Source of the DNA: Acidimicrobiales bacterium
Lineage (GTDB): Bacteria > Actinomycetota > Acidimicrobiia > Acidimicrobiales > JACCXE01
Reading direction: 5' to 3'
NCBI GenBank assembly: GCA_035546775.1
Contig: DASZWD010000067.1
Span: forward strand, 1-64,000
DNA length: 64,000 nucleotides
Position 1 is the stretch's first letter; each line of letters opens with the position of its first letter. The translations under genes were made by a program, and so were the position numbers. The notes beneath the pieces were generated by a model. It was not told the origin of the DNA, ran no database searches, and saw only the letters and a program-made list of their open reading frames with translations. This document shows positions 17,684 to 25,693 of this stretch, in pieces.

Positions 17684-18889
17684 GTGGATCCGCTCGACTC
17701 GCCCGGCGACGAGTCCGAGCGCGGCTGGGTCGACCCCGACGACCGCCTCTGGCGTCATCCGTCCGAGATCGGGGCGTCGCTGGCGGCCCGGACCGCCGCC
17801 CCCGCCACCCGCCCGAAGTCACCCAACGCGTGGGCTGTCGCCGGGCTGGCCGGCGCCATAGGCGCGCTGCTCACCGCCGGGTTGATCGCGGCCGTCGGCG
17901 GGTTCTCGACGCGTGAACTGCCGGTACGCAGCGTCGAACACGTCGCCGTCGGCCAGAACGTGAGCGCCCGCCTTTCGGACAGCACCGACCCCGCCGTCGC
18001 GGTGGCGCAAAAGCTGCGGCCCTCCATCGTGCAGGTCACCGGCGACACCGACAGCGGCAAGGTCAGCGGCTCGGGCGTCGTGTTCCGCGACGACGGCCAC
18101 ATCCTCACGAATCATCACGTGGTCGACGGCGCGTCGAACGTGAAGGTGATCGCCGCCGACGGTCGCGCCCTCGACGCCCGCATCGTCGGCAGCGACGAGG
18201 ACACCGACATCGCCGTGCTGAAGGTCAACGCCGAGATGCCGGCCGCCACGCTCGGCAGCGTGCGCAACGTGCAGGTCGGCGAGCAGGCGATCGCCATCGG
18301 TTCGCCCCTCGGTCTCGAGGGCGGACCTTCGGTGACCGTGGGCGTCGTGAGCGCGCTCGATCGCCCCTTCGACACGCCCGACGGCCCGCTGCTCGTCGAC
18401 ATGATCCAGACCGACGCGCCGATCTCGCCCGGCTCGTCGGGCGGCGCGCTCGTCGACGCCGCCGGCAACGTTATCGGCATCACGACGGGCATCGCCGTCG
18501 GCGGCGGCGACGCCATCACCGCACAGGGTCTCGGGTTCGCCACGCCGATCGACATCGCGCGCGACGTCGCCGAACAGATCGTGACGACCGGCAAGGTCGT
18601 ACACATCTGGCTCGGCGTGCGCGGCGAAGACCTCGACCCGGCAATGGCCAAGACGCTCGGCGTCGACGGTGGCGCCCTCGTGCGCGAAGTCGTGAGCGGG
18701 AGTCCCGCTGCCCGCGCCGGCATCAAGAGCCAGGACGTGATCATGACCGTCAACGGCAAGCCGGTGCAGTCGATGGCCGACGTCGTCGTGTCGGTGCGCG
18801 GCCGCAAAGCCGGCGACAGCGTGAAGGTGACGGTGTGGCGCGGCTTGCACGCCCACACCTTCACCGTGGTGCTCCAGCCCCGCGACTAA
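17684..18889 (+). CDS. HtrA-like serine protease with PDZ
   Basis: A 401-residue membrane-anchored HtrA/DegP-type protease for quality control outside the cytoplasm. The cytoplasmic N-terminus (WVDPDDRLWRHPSE) is a pattern common in actinobacterial HtrA proteins. One helix follows (AVAGLAGAIGALLTAGLIAAV), then a trypsin-like domain with His145 (TNHHV), Asp175 (DTDIAV) and Ser252 (PGSSGG), and a C-terminal PDZ domain (VVSGSPAARAGIKSQDVI). The catalytic triad is complete. The GTG start at 17684 diverges from the small gene at 17618. Confidence 0.92.
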   Translation: MDPLDSPGDESERGWVDPDDRLWRHPSEIGASLAARTAAPATRPKSPNAWAVAGLAGAIGALLTAGLIAAVGGFSTRELPVRSVEHVAVGQNVSARLSDSTDPAVAVAQKLRPSIVQVTGDTDSGKVSGSGVVFRDDGHILTNHHVVDGASNVKVIAADGRALDARIVGSDEDTDIAVLKVNAEMPAATLGSVRNVQVGEQAIAIGSPLGLEGGPSVTVGVVSALDRPFDTPDGPLLVDMIQTDAPISPGSSGGALVDAAGNVIGITTGIAVGGGDAITAQGLGFATPIDIARDVAEQIVTTGKVVHIWLGVRGEDLDPAMAKTLGVDGGALVREVVSGSPAARAGIKSQDVIMTVNGKPVQSMADVVVSVRGRKAGDSVKVTVWRGLHAHTFTVVLQPRD

Positions 18890-18893
18890 GCCG

Positions 18894-18944
18894 CAATCGG
18901 TATGCGGAATGTGCCCCGATGGGGCACATTCCGCATACCGATTG
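18894..18944. terminator. Two-way terminator palindrome
   Basis: A perfect 24-bp inverted repeat with a GAT loop, starting 5 bp after the HtrA stop and ending 2 bp before the SDR stop. The core TGCGGA is shared with the hairpin at 16359-16406. It very likely terminates both convergent genes. Confidence 0.8.
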
Positions 18945-18945
18945 G

Positions 18946-19884
18946 CTAGGGCTTGCGCATGCGCCGGGCGATGGCGATGCCCGCCGCCGCCAGACCCGTC
19001 GCCGCCGCGCCGCCGATGGCCACCATCGACAGTTCCTGACGCTTCGTGGGCGACAGCCGCTGGTACCAGGTGGGCCGGCGGGTGGCGACGAGTGCCTCGC
19101 GGTTGTCGTACACCGGCGTCCAGCCTTCGCTGCGCAACGCGTCGCTCGCCACCACCCACGGGTGTTGCGTCAGCGCGGCGGTGCCGCGGTCGATCGTCTT
19201 GCCGAGGCGAAGCCGACGGGCGACGTTGCGCACCTGCTCGGGCAGCGCCACCACGCGCCCGCCCGACAGCGCCCGCGCCTCGTCCTCGGTGATCCAACCG
19301 GCTGGGGCGACGTTGCGCACGCCGGTGATGCCGTTGTCGAGCACGACGGCCACCGCCGCCGCGAGATCCTCGACGTGGAGGAACTGCACCGGACGCGTCC
19401 CGTCACCCGAGCCGAGCCCCGAGACACCGTCGAACTCAGCCGCGGGCCAGTCGGGTCCACCGGGCACGACGACGGTGCAGGGCCGCAGGATGGTGACGCG
19501 GCACGCCGGATGGTCGGCCGCCCACTCGTGAGCCCGCCGCTCGATCTCGGCCCGGGCGAACACCTCGTCGATGCCGGGGTTGGGTCGCATGATCGCGTCC
19601 TCGGTCAGCGGGACGGGGTTGTCGGCCCAGGCGCCGTAGACCGCCGCGGTCGACAGCAGCACCACGTGGTCGGCGCCGATGCCGGCCGCGGCGTCGAGCA
19701 CCTCCTCGGTGGCCGACGGGTCGGCGGCGTGCACCACCGCACTGGCGCCGGCGAGCGTGGCCTTCAGTTCGATGGCCGATCCCGACGCGTTGGCGTCGAT
19801 CACCGCGTGCCCGGTGTTGCGCAGGCGCCGTGCGATCGCGGCGCCTACTGACGTATGTGCCCCGAGAACTGCCGTCGTCGCCAT
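18946..19884 (-). CDS. NAD-dependent epimerase/SDR protein
   Basis: A 312-residue extended SDR (nucleotide-sugar epimerase-like) protein. The N-terminal nucleotide-binding strand is TTAVLGAHTSVGAAIARRL, a loose form of the G-x-x-G-x-x-G motif (G-A-H-T-S-V-G). The strand STAAVYG resembles the SDR STxxVYG motif. The tyrosine of a canonical YxxxK is not obvious; the matching place reads F-A-R-A-E. A C-terminal hydrophobic helix (MVAIGGAAATGLAAAGIAIARR) suggests membrane anchoring, which is unusual. The altered motifs make the activity uncertain. The ATG at 19884 is 18 bp from the divergent start at 19903. Confidence 0.75.
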   Translation of the reverse strand: MATTAVLGAHTSVGAAIARRLRNTGHAVIDANASGSAIELKATLAGASAVVHAADPSATEEVLDAAAGIGADHVVLLSTAAVYGAWADNPVPLTEDAIMRPNPGIDEVFARAEIERRAHEWAADHPACRVTILRPCTVVVPGGPDWPAAEFDGVSGLGSGDGTRPVQFLHVEDLAAAVAVVLDNGITGVRNVAPAGWITEDEARALSGGRVVALPEQVRNVARRLRLGKTIDRGTAALTQHPWVVASDALRSEGWTPVYDNREALVATRRPTWYQRLSPTKRQELSMVAIGGAAATGLAAAGIAIARRMRKP

Positions 19885-19902
19885 CCCTCTACGATGGCGC
19901 TT

Positions 19903-21072
19903 ATGACAGACGACGGTCCAGTCGGGGGGAACCCGTTCGACGGCATCCCCCTGTTCAAGGACCTCGCCGGCATGTTCCAACAGGCGGGAAGCCTCAATTA
20001 CGACATTGCTCGCCAGACGAGTTTGTGGGTGGCGACGGGTGGCAAGAGCGAGCCCAACGTCGATCCGGTGCAGCGCATGCGCTACGAGGAGTTGTTCACC
20101 ATCGCGGCGTTGCACGTCGGTGAGGCGACCGGTCTCGTTATCGAAGCGGCCGCCGCCGCCGTGCAGATCGCCACGCGCGCCGAGTGGGCGGCCACCGCCC
20201 TCGACGCCTACAAGCCGATCCTCGAACGGCTGGCCGAATCGGTCAGCAACGCCCAGGCGCCGGACGCGTCTGACGAGCTCGACGAGATGGCCGGCTTCCT
20301 CGGTGGCCTCGGCAAGATGATGAGCCCAGTGCTCATCGGCATGCAGGCCGGGGTGATGGTCGGCCAACTGGCCCAGCGCGGCCTCGGCCCGTACGACCTG
20401 CCGCTCCCGCGCCCCGCCGGCGCCCGCGTGCAGATCCTGCCCGCCAACATCGACGCCTTCGCCGAGGAATGGAACCTGCCGATCGACGACCTGCGTCTGT
20501 GGGTCCTCGTCGAAGAGTTGGCCTACCACGTGATCCTTTCGGCCGAGCCGGTGCGGGCACGCGTCAACCAACTCGTCGCCGAATACGTCGGCGGGTTCAA
20601 CGTCGACTCGTCGGGCATCGAGGACCACCTCGGCGAGATCGATCCGACCGACGCAGCATCGCTCGAACGCATCCTCGGCAATCCCGAAGTCCTCCTCGGC
20701 GCCATCCAGACCGACGCGCAGCGCGCCACGCTTTCGCAGTTGACCGCCGCGATCGCCGCCATCCTGGGTGTCGTCGATCACGTGATGGACGTCGTCGGCC
20801 CGCGCATCACGGGCCAGCCGGCGGTGCTGTCCGAAGCGCTGCGGCGCCGCCGAATGGGCAAGGACGAGGACCAGAAATTCGCCGAGCGCATGCTCGGGTT
20901 GTCGCTCGGCCCCGAGACGCACAGCCGCGGCGAGAAATTCGTCGAGGGCGTTATCGAGCGCGCCGATCCCGACGCGCTCGCGCAACTGTGGACGAAGAAG
21001 AACGGCCTGCCGACTCCGGCCGAGATCGACGCGCCCGGCCTGTGGCTCGCCCGCCTCGAATTCGAAGATTGA
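19903..21072 (+). CDS. DUF2342 (zinc metalloprotease-like) protein
   Basis: A 389-residue member of the actinobacterial DUF2342 family, annotated elsewhere as zinc-dependent metalloprotease or F420-associated hydrolase. The family patterns V-x-I-L-P-A-N-I-x-x-F-A and G-Q-P-A-V-L-S-E-A-L-R-R-R are present. At the place where the family has HEVTH, this protein reads E-E-L-A-Y-H (residues 204-209), so at least one zinc ligand appears replaced and it may be inactive. The start could also be ATG at 19894. Its stop TGA abuts the stop of the convergent HTH gene with no bases between. Confidence 0.8.
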   Translation: MTDDGPVGGNPFDGIPLFKDLAGMFQQAGSLNYDIARQTSLWVATGGKSEPNVDPVQRMRYEELFTIAALHVGEATGLVIEAAAAAVQIATRAEWAATALDAYKPILERLAESVSNAQAPDASDELDEMAGFLGGLGKMMSPVLIGMQAGVMVGQLAQRGLGPYDLPLPRPAGARVQILPANIDAFAEEWNLPIDDLRLWVLVEELAYHVILSAEPVRARVNQLVAEYVGGFNVDSSGIEDHLGEIDPTDAASLERILGNPEVLLGAIQTDAQRATLSQLTAAIAAILGVVDHVMDVVGPRITGQPAVLSEALRRRRMGKDEDQKFAERMLGLSLGPETHSRGEKFVEGVIERADPDALAQLWTKKNGLPTPAEIDAPGLWLARLEFED

Positions 21073-21312
21073 CTACCGAGCGCGGAAGCGCTGCTGCGCG
21101 CCCTGCTTGGTGAGGCCGTAAACCTCGCCGATCTCCGTCCACGTCGCGCCACCGGAGCGCGCCGAAGCAACGTGGGCCGCTTCGAGTCGCTCGATCGCCT
21201 CGCGCGCCCGTCGAATCAGCGCCAGCTGCAACAACGCATCGGACTCGCGCGGCAACTCGCGCATCGCCTTCACCACAGTGGACACACGCTTCGCGTCGCT
21301 GGCCTTCACCAC
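21073..21312 (-). CDS. Small HTH DNA-binding protein
   Basis: A 79-residue protein. A helical N-terminal half (VSTVVKAMRELPRESDALLQLALIRRAREAIERLE, split across two helices) leads to a C-terminal helix-turn-helix, GATWTEIGEVYGLTKQGAQQRF. That resembles sigma-region-4/AsnC-like HTHs in which T-K-Q-G-A-Q-Q-R is the recognition helix. I prefer the GTG at 21312 (or 21309); a TTG at 21339 would add nine residues and overlap the first operator. Three identical-geometry inverted repeats lie just upstream, so autoregulation is likely. Confidence 0.75.
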   Translation of the reverse strand: MVKASDAKRVSTVVKAMRELPRESDALLQLALIRRAREAIERLEAAHVASARSGGATWTEIGEVYGLTKQGAQQRFRAR

Positions 21313-21332
21313 GCCATTGTTGCCGATACGCG

Positions 21333-21400
21333 ACGTCAATGGTACGTTGACGTGCCCTCGTCAACAGATCATTGACGCAGTCGTCAACGGGTCGTTGACT
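21333..21400. promoter_or_regulatory. Three-site operator array CGTCAA-N7-TTGACG
   Basis: Three inverted repeats share one geometry, CGTCAA, 7-nt spacer, TTGACG: 21334-21352 (arms extend to ACGTCAA/TTGACGT), 21359-21377, and 21382-21400 (last base T instead of G). Centres are 25 and 23 bp apart, roughly two DNA turns. The array fills the space between the divergent HTH and poly-lysine genes. The HTH product is the obvious candidate ligand, by inference. Confidence 0.75.
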
Positions 21401-21423
21401 CGATCAAGGAAGGGGGACTGACC

Positions 21424-21486
21424 TTGTCGAAGAAGAAGGACAAGAAGAAGGACAAGAAGAAGCGCAAGAAGAACAAGAAGAAGTAA
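21424..21486 (+). CDS. 20-residue poly-lysine micropeptide
   Basis: A short ORF with a TTG start, a strong AAGGGGG ribosome site 7 bp upstream and a TAA stop. After Met-Ser it is built from K-K-K-D, K-K-K-D, K-K-K-R, K-K-N, K-K-K units: 14 of 20 residues are lysine and the pI is extreme. Lysines are all AAG, as in neighbouring genes. It is flanked by the operator array and by a perfect terminator hairpin, so it is a complete transcription unit. It could bind nucleic acid or ribosomes, as other tiny basic proteins do. It does not match the small actinobacterial ribosomal proteins bS22 or bL37 that I know. Confidence 0.6.
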   Translation: MSKKKDKKKDKKKRKKNKKK

Positions 21487-21530
21487 CTACGAAAGCGGCC
21501 CTCCCGATTCGGGAGGGCCGCTTTCGTAGT
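21486..21530. terminator. Two-way terminator palindrome
   Basis: A perfect 21-bp inverted repeat (arms ACTACGAAAGCGG...) with an ATT loop. It starts at the last base of the micropeptide stop and ends 2 bp before the convergent gene's stop. TTTCG follows the GC core on both sides inside the arms. Confidence 0.8.
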
Positions 21531-21532
21531 CA

Positions 21533-22501
21533 CTACGGCGTCGCCTCTGGGCCTGGCTCTGCGGGCGCAATCGGCTGAGCCAGGATCGACTCGGCGTAAC
21601 TCAGTGGCGCCTGCACGACCTCCGGCTCGGACTCGGACTCGTCGCGCCGGCGGTAGCGCTTGCGGATCACCCGTTGCGCGAACCACGACGCGTCCGCCAG
21701 CAAGGCGATGAGGAGCACCACGAAGAGGAGCGCGTGATTGCTGGTCGTCGCGCTGACGCTCGTGATGGGGCCCGCGCCGCTCGCCGCCACGGTCCAGTGC
21801 AGCTTGCCGATGACGGGCGCGGGCACGCGCACGCGCTGCGTGTGCGTCCACGTTGCTCCGGCGGCGAGCGTGCTCGGTCCGTTGATGCGCACGTACCGCG
21901 CCTGGTCGTTGCCGCGGCGACCGGCGCGCGCCGTGAGCTTGATGTCACTCAGCGCTTCGGGCACCAAGTTGTGTACCCGCACCGTCAGCGCGTACGTCGT
22001 CGCCCCGCCGAGTTGTGACCGCACCCAGGCGCCGAATCCGGCACCGGCGCGACGCACCGAAAGCTCGACCGACAGCGGCGGTTCGTCCGCCGCGTTCACG
22101 ATCGGCGCCACGGGATGACCGATAACTTCGATCGACGCGAACGCGACGAGCGACTGCGTCGAGTTCGTCACTTCGATTACGCACGGACACGGCGCCGGCG
22201 GTGCCGCGACCTCGAAAGGCACCGACGCGCTCTGTTGGAACTGACTGATGCCGTAGCCGAGGCTGCGGGTGACGGCACAGTCGACGCTGCCGCGGTGGGC
22301 GTCGTTGCCGCAGATCGTGATGACAACCGACTGCTGCTTCGGCCAACCCTTGAGGCTGACGATCACCTTCTGTCCCGGCGCGGCGGCCGCGGGCGCGACG
22401 CTGACCGACGGCGTCGCGGCGCGCGCCGGAGCGGTTGCGAACAGCACCAACCCGATAAGGGCGGCGCCGAGTGAAGCGGCCCCCGCCTGCCTTCGGCTCA
22501 T
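21533..22501 (-). CDS. Secreted, membrane-anchored surface protein
   Basis: A 322-residue protein with a signal peptide (LGAALIGLVLFATAPARAA), a β-rich N-terminal domain (VSVAPAAAAPGQKVIVSLKG; one pair of cysteines in C-P-C), a second Ig-like region, and a C-terminal helix (LLFVVLLIALLADASWF) followed by a basic and then acidic tail. It starts within the stop of the upstream DUF916-like gene (ATGA overlap), so the two are coupled and the products probably work together at the surface. Family not recognised. Confidence 0.7.
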   Translation of the reverse strand: MSRRQAGAASLGAALIGLVLFATAPARAATPSVSVAPAAAAPGQKVIVSLKGWPKQQSVVITICGNDAHRGSVDCAVTRSLGYGISQFQQSASVPFEVAAPPAPCPCVIEVTNSTQSLVAFASIEVIGHPVAPIVNAADEPPLSVELSVRRAGAGFGAWVRSQLGGATTYALTVRVHNLVPEALSDIKLTARAGRRGNDQARYVRINGPSTLAAGATWTHTQRVRVPAPVIGKLHWTVAASGAGPITSVSATTSNHALLFVVLLIALLADASWFAQRVIRKRYRRRDESESEPEVVQAPLSYAESILAQPIAPAEPGPEATP

Positions 22502-23541
22502 TCCCCGGCGGTGCGCCTTCGGTACGACCGTCGGGCGTAGAGGCTCAACGCGACGATGGTCGCGAGCGCGATCACGCTCCAGGGAACGGCGAGGGTCGCC
22601 GCGCTCCGCGACGTCACGCCGAGATGGTGCGCCAGCACGTCGTCGGGATCGACCTTGGCGGTGGCGAAGTCGAGAAAGGTCGCCGGCATGCCGGAGAACG
22701 TGGCGTGCAGCGTGACGCCTTGACCAGGGAGCAACTCGGGCACGTCGGCCTGCTTCGTGTTCTTCTTGCCGAGCCCGAACAGCCCGCTGGCCGACACGCG
22801 GTGCTTGCCCGCCAGCCGCACGTTGCCCTGGTTCTCGACGCGGTAGGACACGACCGACTTGCCGGAGAACGGGTTGAGCGACGGCTTGTACGTGTTGGTG
22901 ACTTTGGTGATCGTCAGCTGCGGCGTCAGCTTGCCGGCGACGCGGATGTACATGCGCGTACCGGTGCGACGGTCGACGTTGACGACCTGGCCGTCGGGGC
23001 CGGTGCCCTGCGCGATGCTCGAGGCCAGGATTGCACCCGCGTGGTCACCGGGGGCCGCCTGGCGCGGCACCGCCACGGTGATCGGCACCACCGCCTGCGT
23101 CTTGGCCGGCAGCGCCAGGTTCTCCTGGTCGACCTTGACCCACGTACCGACGTCTTTGGCCTTCTGATTCGCCGGCAGCGCGTCGAAGGCACCCTGCTCG
23201 TTGTTGAACGCGTCTGTGGGATACAGCCGGAAGTCGAGCGGCACGTTCGAATAGTTGTAGAGGACGACCTCGTCGTGGATGACTTGTCCCGGCGTCACCG
23301 AATACGTGAGGAACGGGCGCTCGCTCGGCTGGGTGGGGTCGACCGACGGCCCCACCGGTGCGACGGCCCACGCGTTGACGACGGTATCCGAGCCGATCGG
23401 CTCGTCGATCGGATCGCGGGTACCGGGAGCGGTCGTTGTCGTCGTCGACTTCGCGGGCTTCGCGGCGTGGGCCGGCGGAGCGGTCGCGCCGAGCGCGAGA
23501 GCGGCGGCCAGGGCCAGCCCGAGTCGTCGCCACTTCTTCAT
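22498..23541 (-). CDS. DUF916/WxL-interacting-type protein
   Basis: A 347-residue secreted protein with a signal peptide (LALAAALALGATAPPAHA), a β-sandwich beginning F-L-T-Y-S-V-x-P-G-Q-V and continuing Y-N-Y-S-N-V-P-L-D-F-R, a second domain, and a C-terminal helix with a basic tail (VIALATIVALSLYARRSYRRR). This layout matches DUF916 proteins, the WxL-interacting partners that tether WxL proteins to peptidoglycan in Firmicutes. The gene upstream encodes a protein with a WxL-like C-terminus, which supports the assignment. A UUCG-loop terminator separates the two, so this gene probably has its own promoter or receives read-through. Confidence 0.75.
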   Translation of the reverse strand: MKKWRRLGLALAAALALGATAPPAHAAKPAKSTTTTTAPGTRDPIDEPIGSDTVVNAWAVAPVGPSVDPTQPSERPFLTYSVTPGQVIHDEVVLYNYSNVPLDFRLYPTDAFNNEQGAFDALPANQKAKDVGTWVKVDQENLALPAKTQAVVPITVAVPRQAAPGDHAGAILASSIAQGTGPDGQVVNVDRRTGTRMYIRVAGKLTPQLTITKVTNTYKPSLNPFSGKSVVSYRVENQGNVRLAGKHRVSASGLFGLGKKNTKQADVPELLPGQGVTLHATFSGMPATFLDFATAKVDPDDVLAHHLGVTSRSAATLAVPWSVIALATIVALSLYARRSYRRRTAGE

Positions 23542-23571
23542 GCGTGCAGTCTTCCTTCTCTACCGTGAAAA

Positions 23572-23613
23572 ACCGCAAGCGGTAGGAGACGACCGAAGCC
23601 GTCCCCTACCGCT
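23572..23613 (-). terminator. Rho-independent terminator, UUCG loop
   Basis: On the minus strand the sequence from 23613 to 23578 folds into a 16-bp stem (two G-U wobbles) closed by a C(UUCG)G tetraloop. A run of five T follows at 23572-23568. This is the most classical intrinsic terminator in the window and ends the 23642-25555 transcript. Confidence 0.85.
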
Positions 23614-23641
23614 CGCGAGCGTTGCTTGCGAACTACTGGAA

Positions 23642-25555
23642 CTACAGGGCGTTGATGGTCAGCGTGCCGGCGTAGTTGCCGTTGTGGGCGTGGATCGGGA
23701 TGAGGAGCTTGATCCGCGCGTCCAGGGTGGCGATACCGAGACCCGGGGTTGCATCCGGCGCCTGGATCACGGCCTGCGCCGTGCCCGCACCTGCGCTGCC
23801 CTGGGTGTTCGGGACCTCCGTCTGGGTCACGTAGTTGACCACCTGGTCGTAGGTCTGGCCGTAGCCGTCCTGGAAGGCCGGAGTGTCGGTCTTCTGGGCG
23901 GTCCAACCGAGTTCGTTGCCGCTGATCGTGGTGGCGTCGCTCTGGTTCGTCAGGTCGCTCATGGCGAAGTTGACGGTCCAGCCCGGGTCGGTGTCACGAG
24001 TGTCGACGACGGTCACCTGGTTGAGGCGACCTTCGGCGGCGAAGAACTGACCGACGCCGTTGGTGCCCGCAGCACCCGGACCGGCGACGAGCTTGGCGTT
24101 GCCGAGGGCGATGCCGCAGTGCGTCGGGTACGTCGCGTTCGGCGTGCCGTCGGGGTTCTGCGGGTACGGGTACTGGCCATACGACGTGGCGTTCTCACCC
24201 GTGGGCTGCGAACCGGTGGCGCTGGCCGCCGAGGCGTCGAGGCCGCCCGGGAAGCCGTACTGCGCCGTCTCGGCCGGCATGGCATCCCACTTGCCGCACA
24301 CCTGCGTCAGCACGAGCGTGCCGTTCGGACGACCAACGGTGATGTCCTGGAGCAGGATGGCATTCGACAGCGGGGTGCTCTGCACCGACGACGCCAGCGA
24401 GGTGCCGGCGGCGCCGTAGGTCACCGTGAAGGTGTAGAGCTGACCGGCCACGAGCGAGCCGACGGTGTCGTCGGACGTGCTGCGCGTGTCGGTCGCCACG
24501 TGACCCGCCGAAGCCGGCAGGCAAGGGCTGGTGGCCGGCAGCGTGCAATAGTCGACGTTGTAGCTGTCGGTGCCGAGCAGGGTGGCGTCGTCCCAGTTGA
24601 GGGTGACGGTGTTCGGTGACGGCGTGGCCGACAGATTGGCGACCGCCGCGCGAACGGGCGTGCCGCTGAGTTCGTTCGAGTCAGCGCTGATGCCCACCGA
24701 GTTCACCGTGTGCAGGCGGAAGTAGTACTGCGTGCCGTAGGCCAGACCGGTGACGGTGCGCGGCGAGGTGCACGAACCGCTGACGCCGGAGTTGAACTCG
24801 GAACCGCCGGGCGTCGTGCCGACTTCGATGACGCAGTCGGTCAGCGCCGGGTTGGCGGCGGGGTTCGTGAAGGCAACCGACGCCTGGCCGCTGGTGGCGG
24901 TCGTCGTACCCGGGGTCACCGACGTGATCGTCGACGGATCCGGGGCGGTGCCGTTCTCCCAGTGGATGTTGGCGTTGCCGCCGCCGGGCGACGACACCGT
25001 CATCTTCACTTCGTAGAAGTTCTTCAGCTGCGTGGCGCTCGCCGACCCGAGGGTGCAGGCGATGCCGAGCTTGTAGACGCCGGCGGGGATGTCGCCGGGC
25101 GAGAACACCTCGAAGTTGGCATCGGGCAGGGGCAGGATCGCACCGTCACCAGCGTTGGGCGCCTGGTTCAGGATGGGCGAACCCGTCGTGGTGTACAGCG
25201 GCTGGATGAACGTCGAGCCGACGCTCTGACCAGCGTAGGTCGGCGGCACGAGCGGACCGCCGGAGTCGAACTCCAGCTTGGTCGTGTCGACCGAGTTCGG
25301 GACCATGTAGGTCTGGACGCGATAACCGGCAGTGCCGTCACCCGGACACACGGCGCCGGCAGTCGGACGCAGCGTGAAGGTCGTCGAGCCATCACCGCTC
25401 TGGAGGTTGGCAGCACCACCAGAGGTTTTGATGGTCGCAGCACCGCTGAGCGTGCCGTCCGCGAAAGCGGGCGACACGTTCAGGAAGGGCGCCACACCGG
25501 CGGCCAGGGCAAGACCCGTGGCTGCCGCGAGGGCGCGCTTAAGGCGAGTATGCAA
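23642..25555 (-). CDS. Surface protein: paralogous domain, FnIII, WxL-like
   Basis: A 637-residue secreted protein. After a signal peptide (ALAAATGLALAAGVAPF), residues 35-190 are a divergent copy of the domain shared with the four genes at 29297-33259 (V-C-P-G-D...Y-R-V-Q-T-Y-M-V-P and S-P-G-D-I-P-A-G-V-Y-K-L-G-I-A-C-T). Two fibronectin III-like domains follow (GLAYGTQYYFRLHTVNSVG; LVAGQLYTFTVTYG). The C-terminal ~180 residues resemble WxL domains: V-V-D-T-R-D-T-D-P-G-W-T-V with a terminal Y-A-G-T-L-T-I-N-A-L. No membrane anchor is present, so attachment may depend on the DUF916-type protein next door. The TTG start follows GAGAGGAA. Confidence 0.75.
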   Translation of the reverse strand: MHTRLKRALAAATGLALAAGVAPFLNVSPAFADGTLSGAATIKTSGGAANLQSGDGSTTFTLRPTAGAVCPGDGTAGYRVQTYMVPNSVDTTKLEFDSGGPLVPPTYAGQSVGSTFIQPLYTTTGSPILNQAPNAGDGAILPLPDANFEVFSPGDIPAGVYKLGIACTLGSASATQLKNFYEVKMTVSSPGGGNANIHWENGTAPDPSTITSVTPGTTTATSGQASVAFTNPAANPALTDCVIEVGTTPGGSEFNSGVSGSCTSPRTVTGLAYGTQYYFRLHTVNSVGISADSNELSGTPVRAAVANLSATPSPNTVTLNWDDATLLGTDSYNVDYCTLPATSPCLPASAGHVATDTRSTSDDTVGSLVAGQLYTFTVTYGAAGTSLASSVQSTPLSNAILLQDITVGRPNGTLVLTQVCGKWDAMPAETAQYGFPGGLDASAASATGSQPTGENATSYGQYPYPQNPDGTPNATYPTHCGIALGNAKLVAGPGAAGTNGVGQFFAAEGRLNQVTVVDTRDTDPGWTVNFAMSDLTNQSDATTISGNELGWTAQKTDTPAFQDGYGQTYDQVVNYVTQTEVPNTQGSAGAGTAQAVIQAPDATPGLGIATLDARIKLLIPIHAHNGNYAGTLTINAL

Positions 25556-25620
25556 CGATGGAATTCCTCTCTTAGGAGAATCAGCTTGTTTGTGAGCAGT
25601 CTTCGAAGGGAGCCCGAAGT

Positions 25621-25661
25621 CGAGCGGATAGGCGAGCCGAGCCAGGCGACCTATCCGCTCG
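25621..25661 (-). terminator. Hairpin after PstS-like gene
   Basis: A perfect 12-bp stem (CGAGCGGATAGG/CCTATCCGCTCG) with a 17-nt loop lies 33 bp past the stop of the PstS-like gene. The stem resembles that of the UUCG terminator (GCGG-TAGG core) but lacks a T-tract. Confidence 0.55.
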
Positions 25662-25693
25662 CTTCATGAGCGACCCAAGTACGTCAGCGATGC

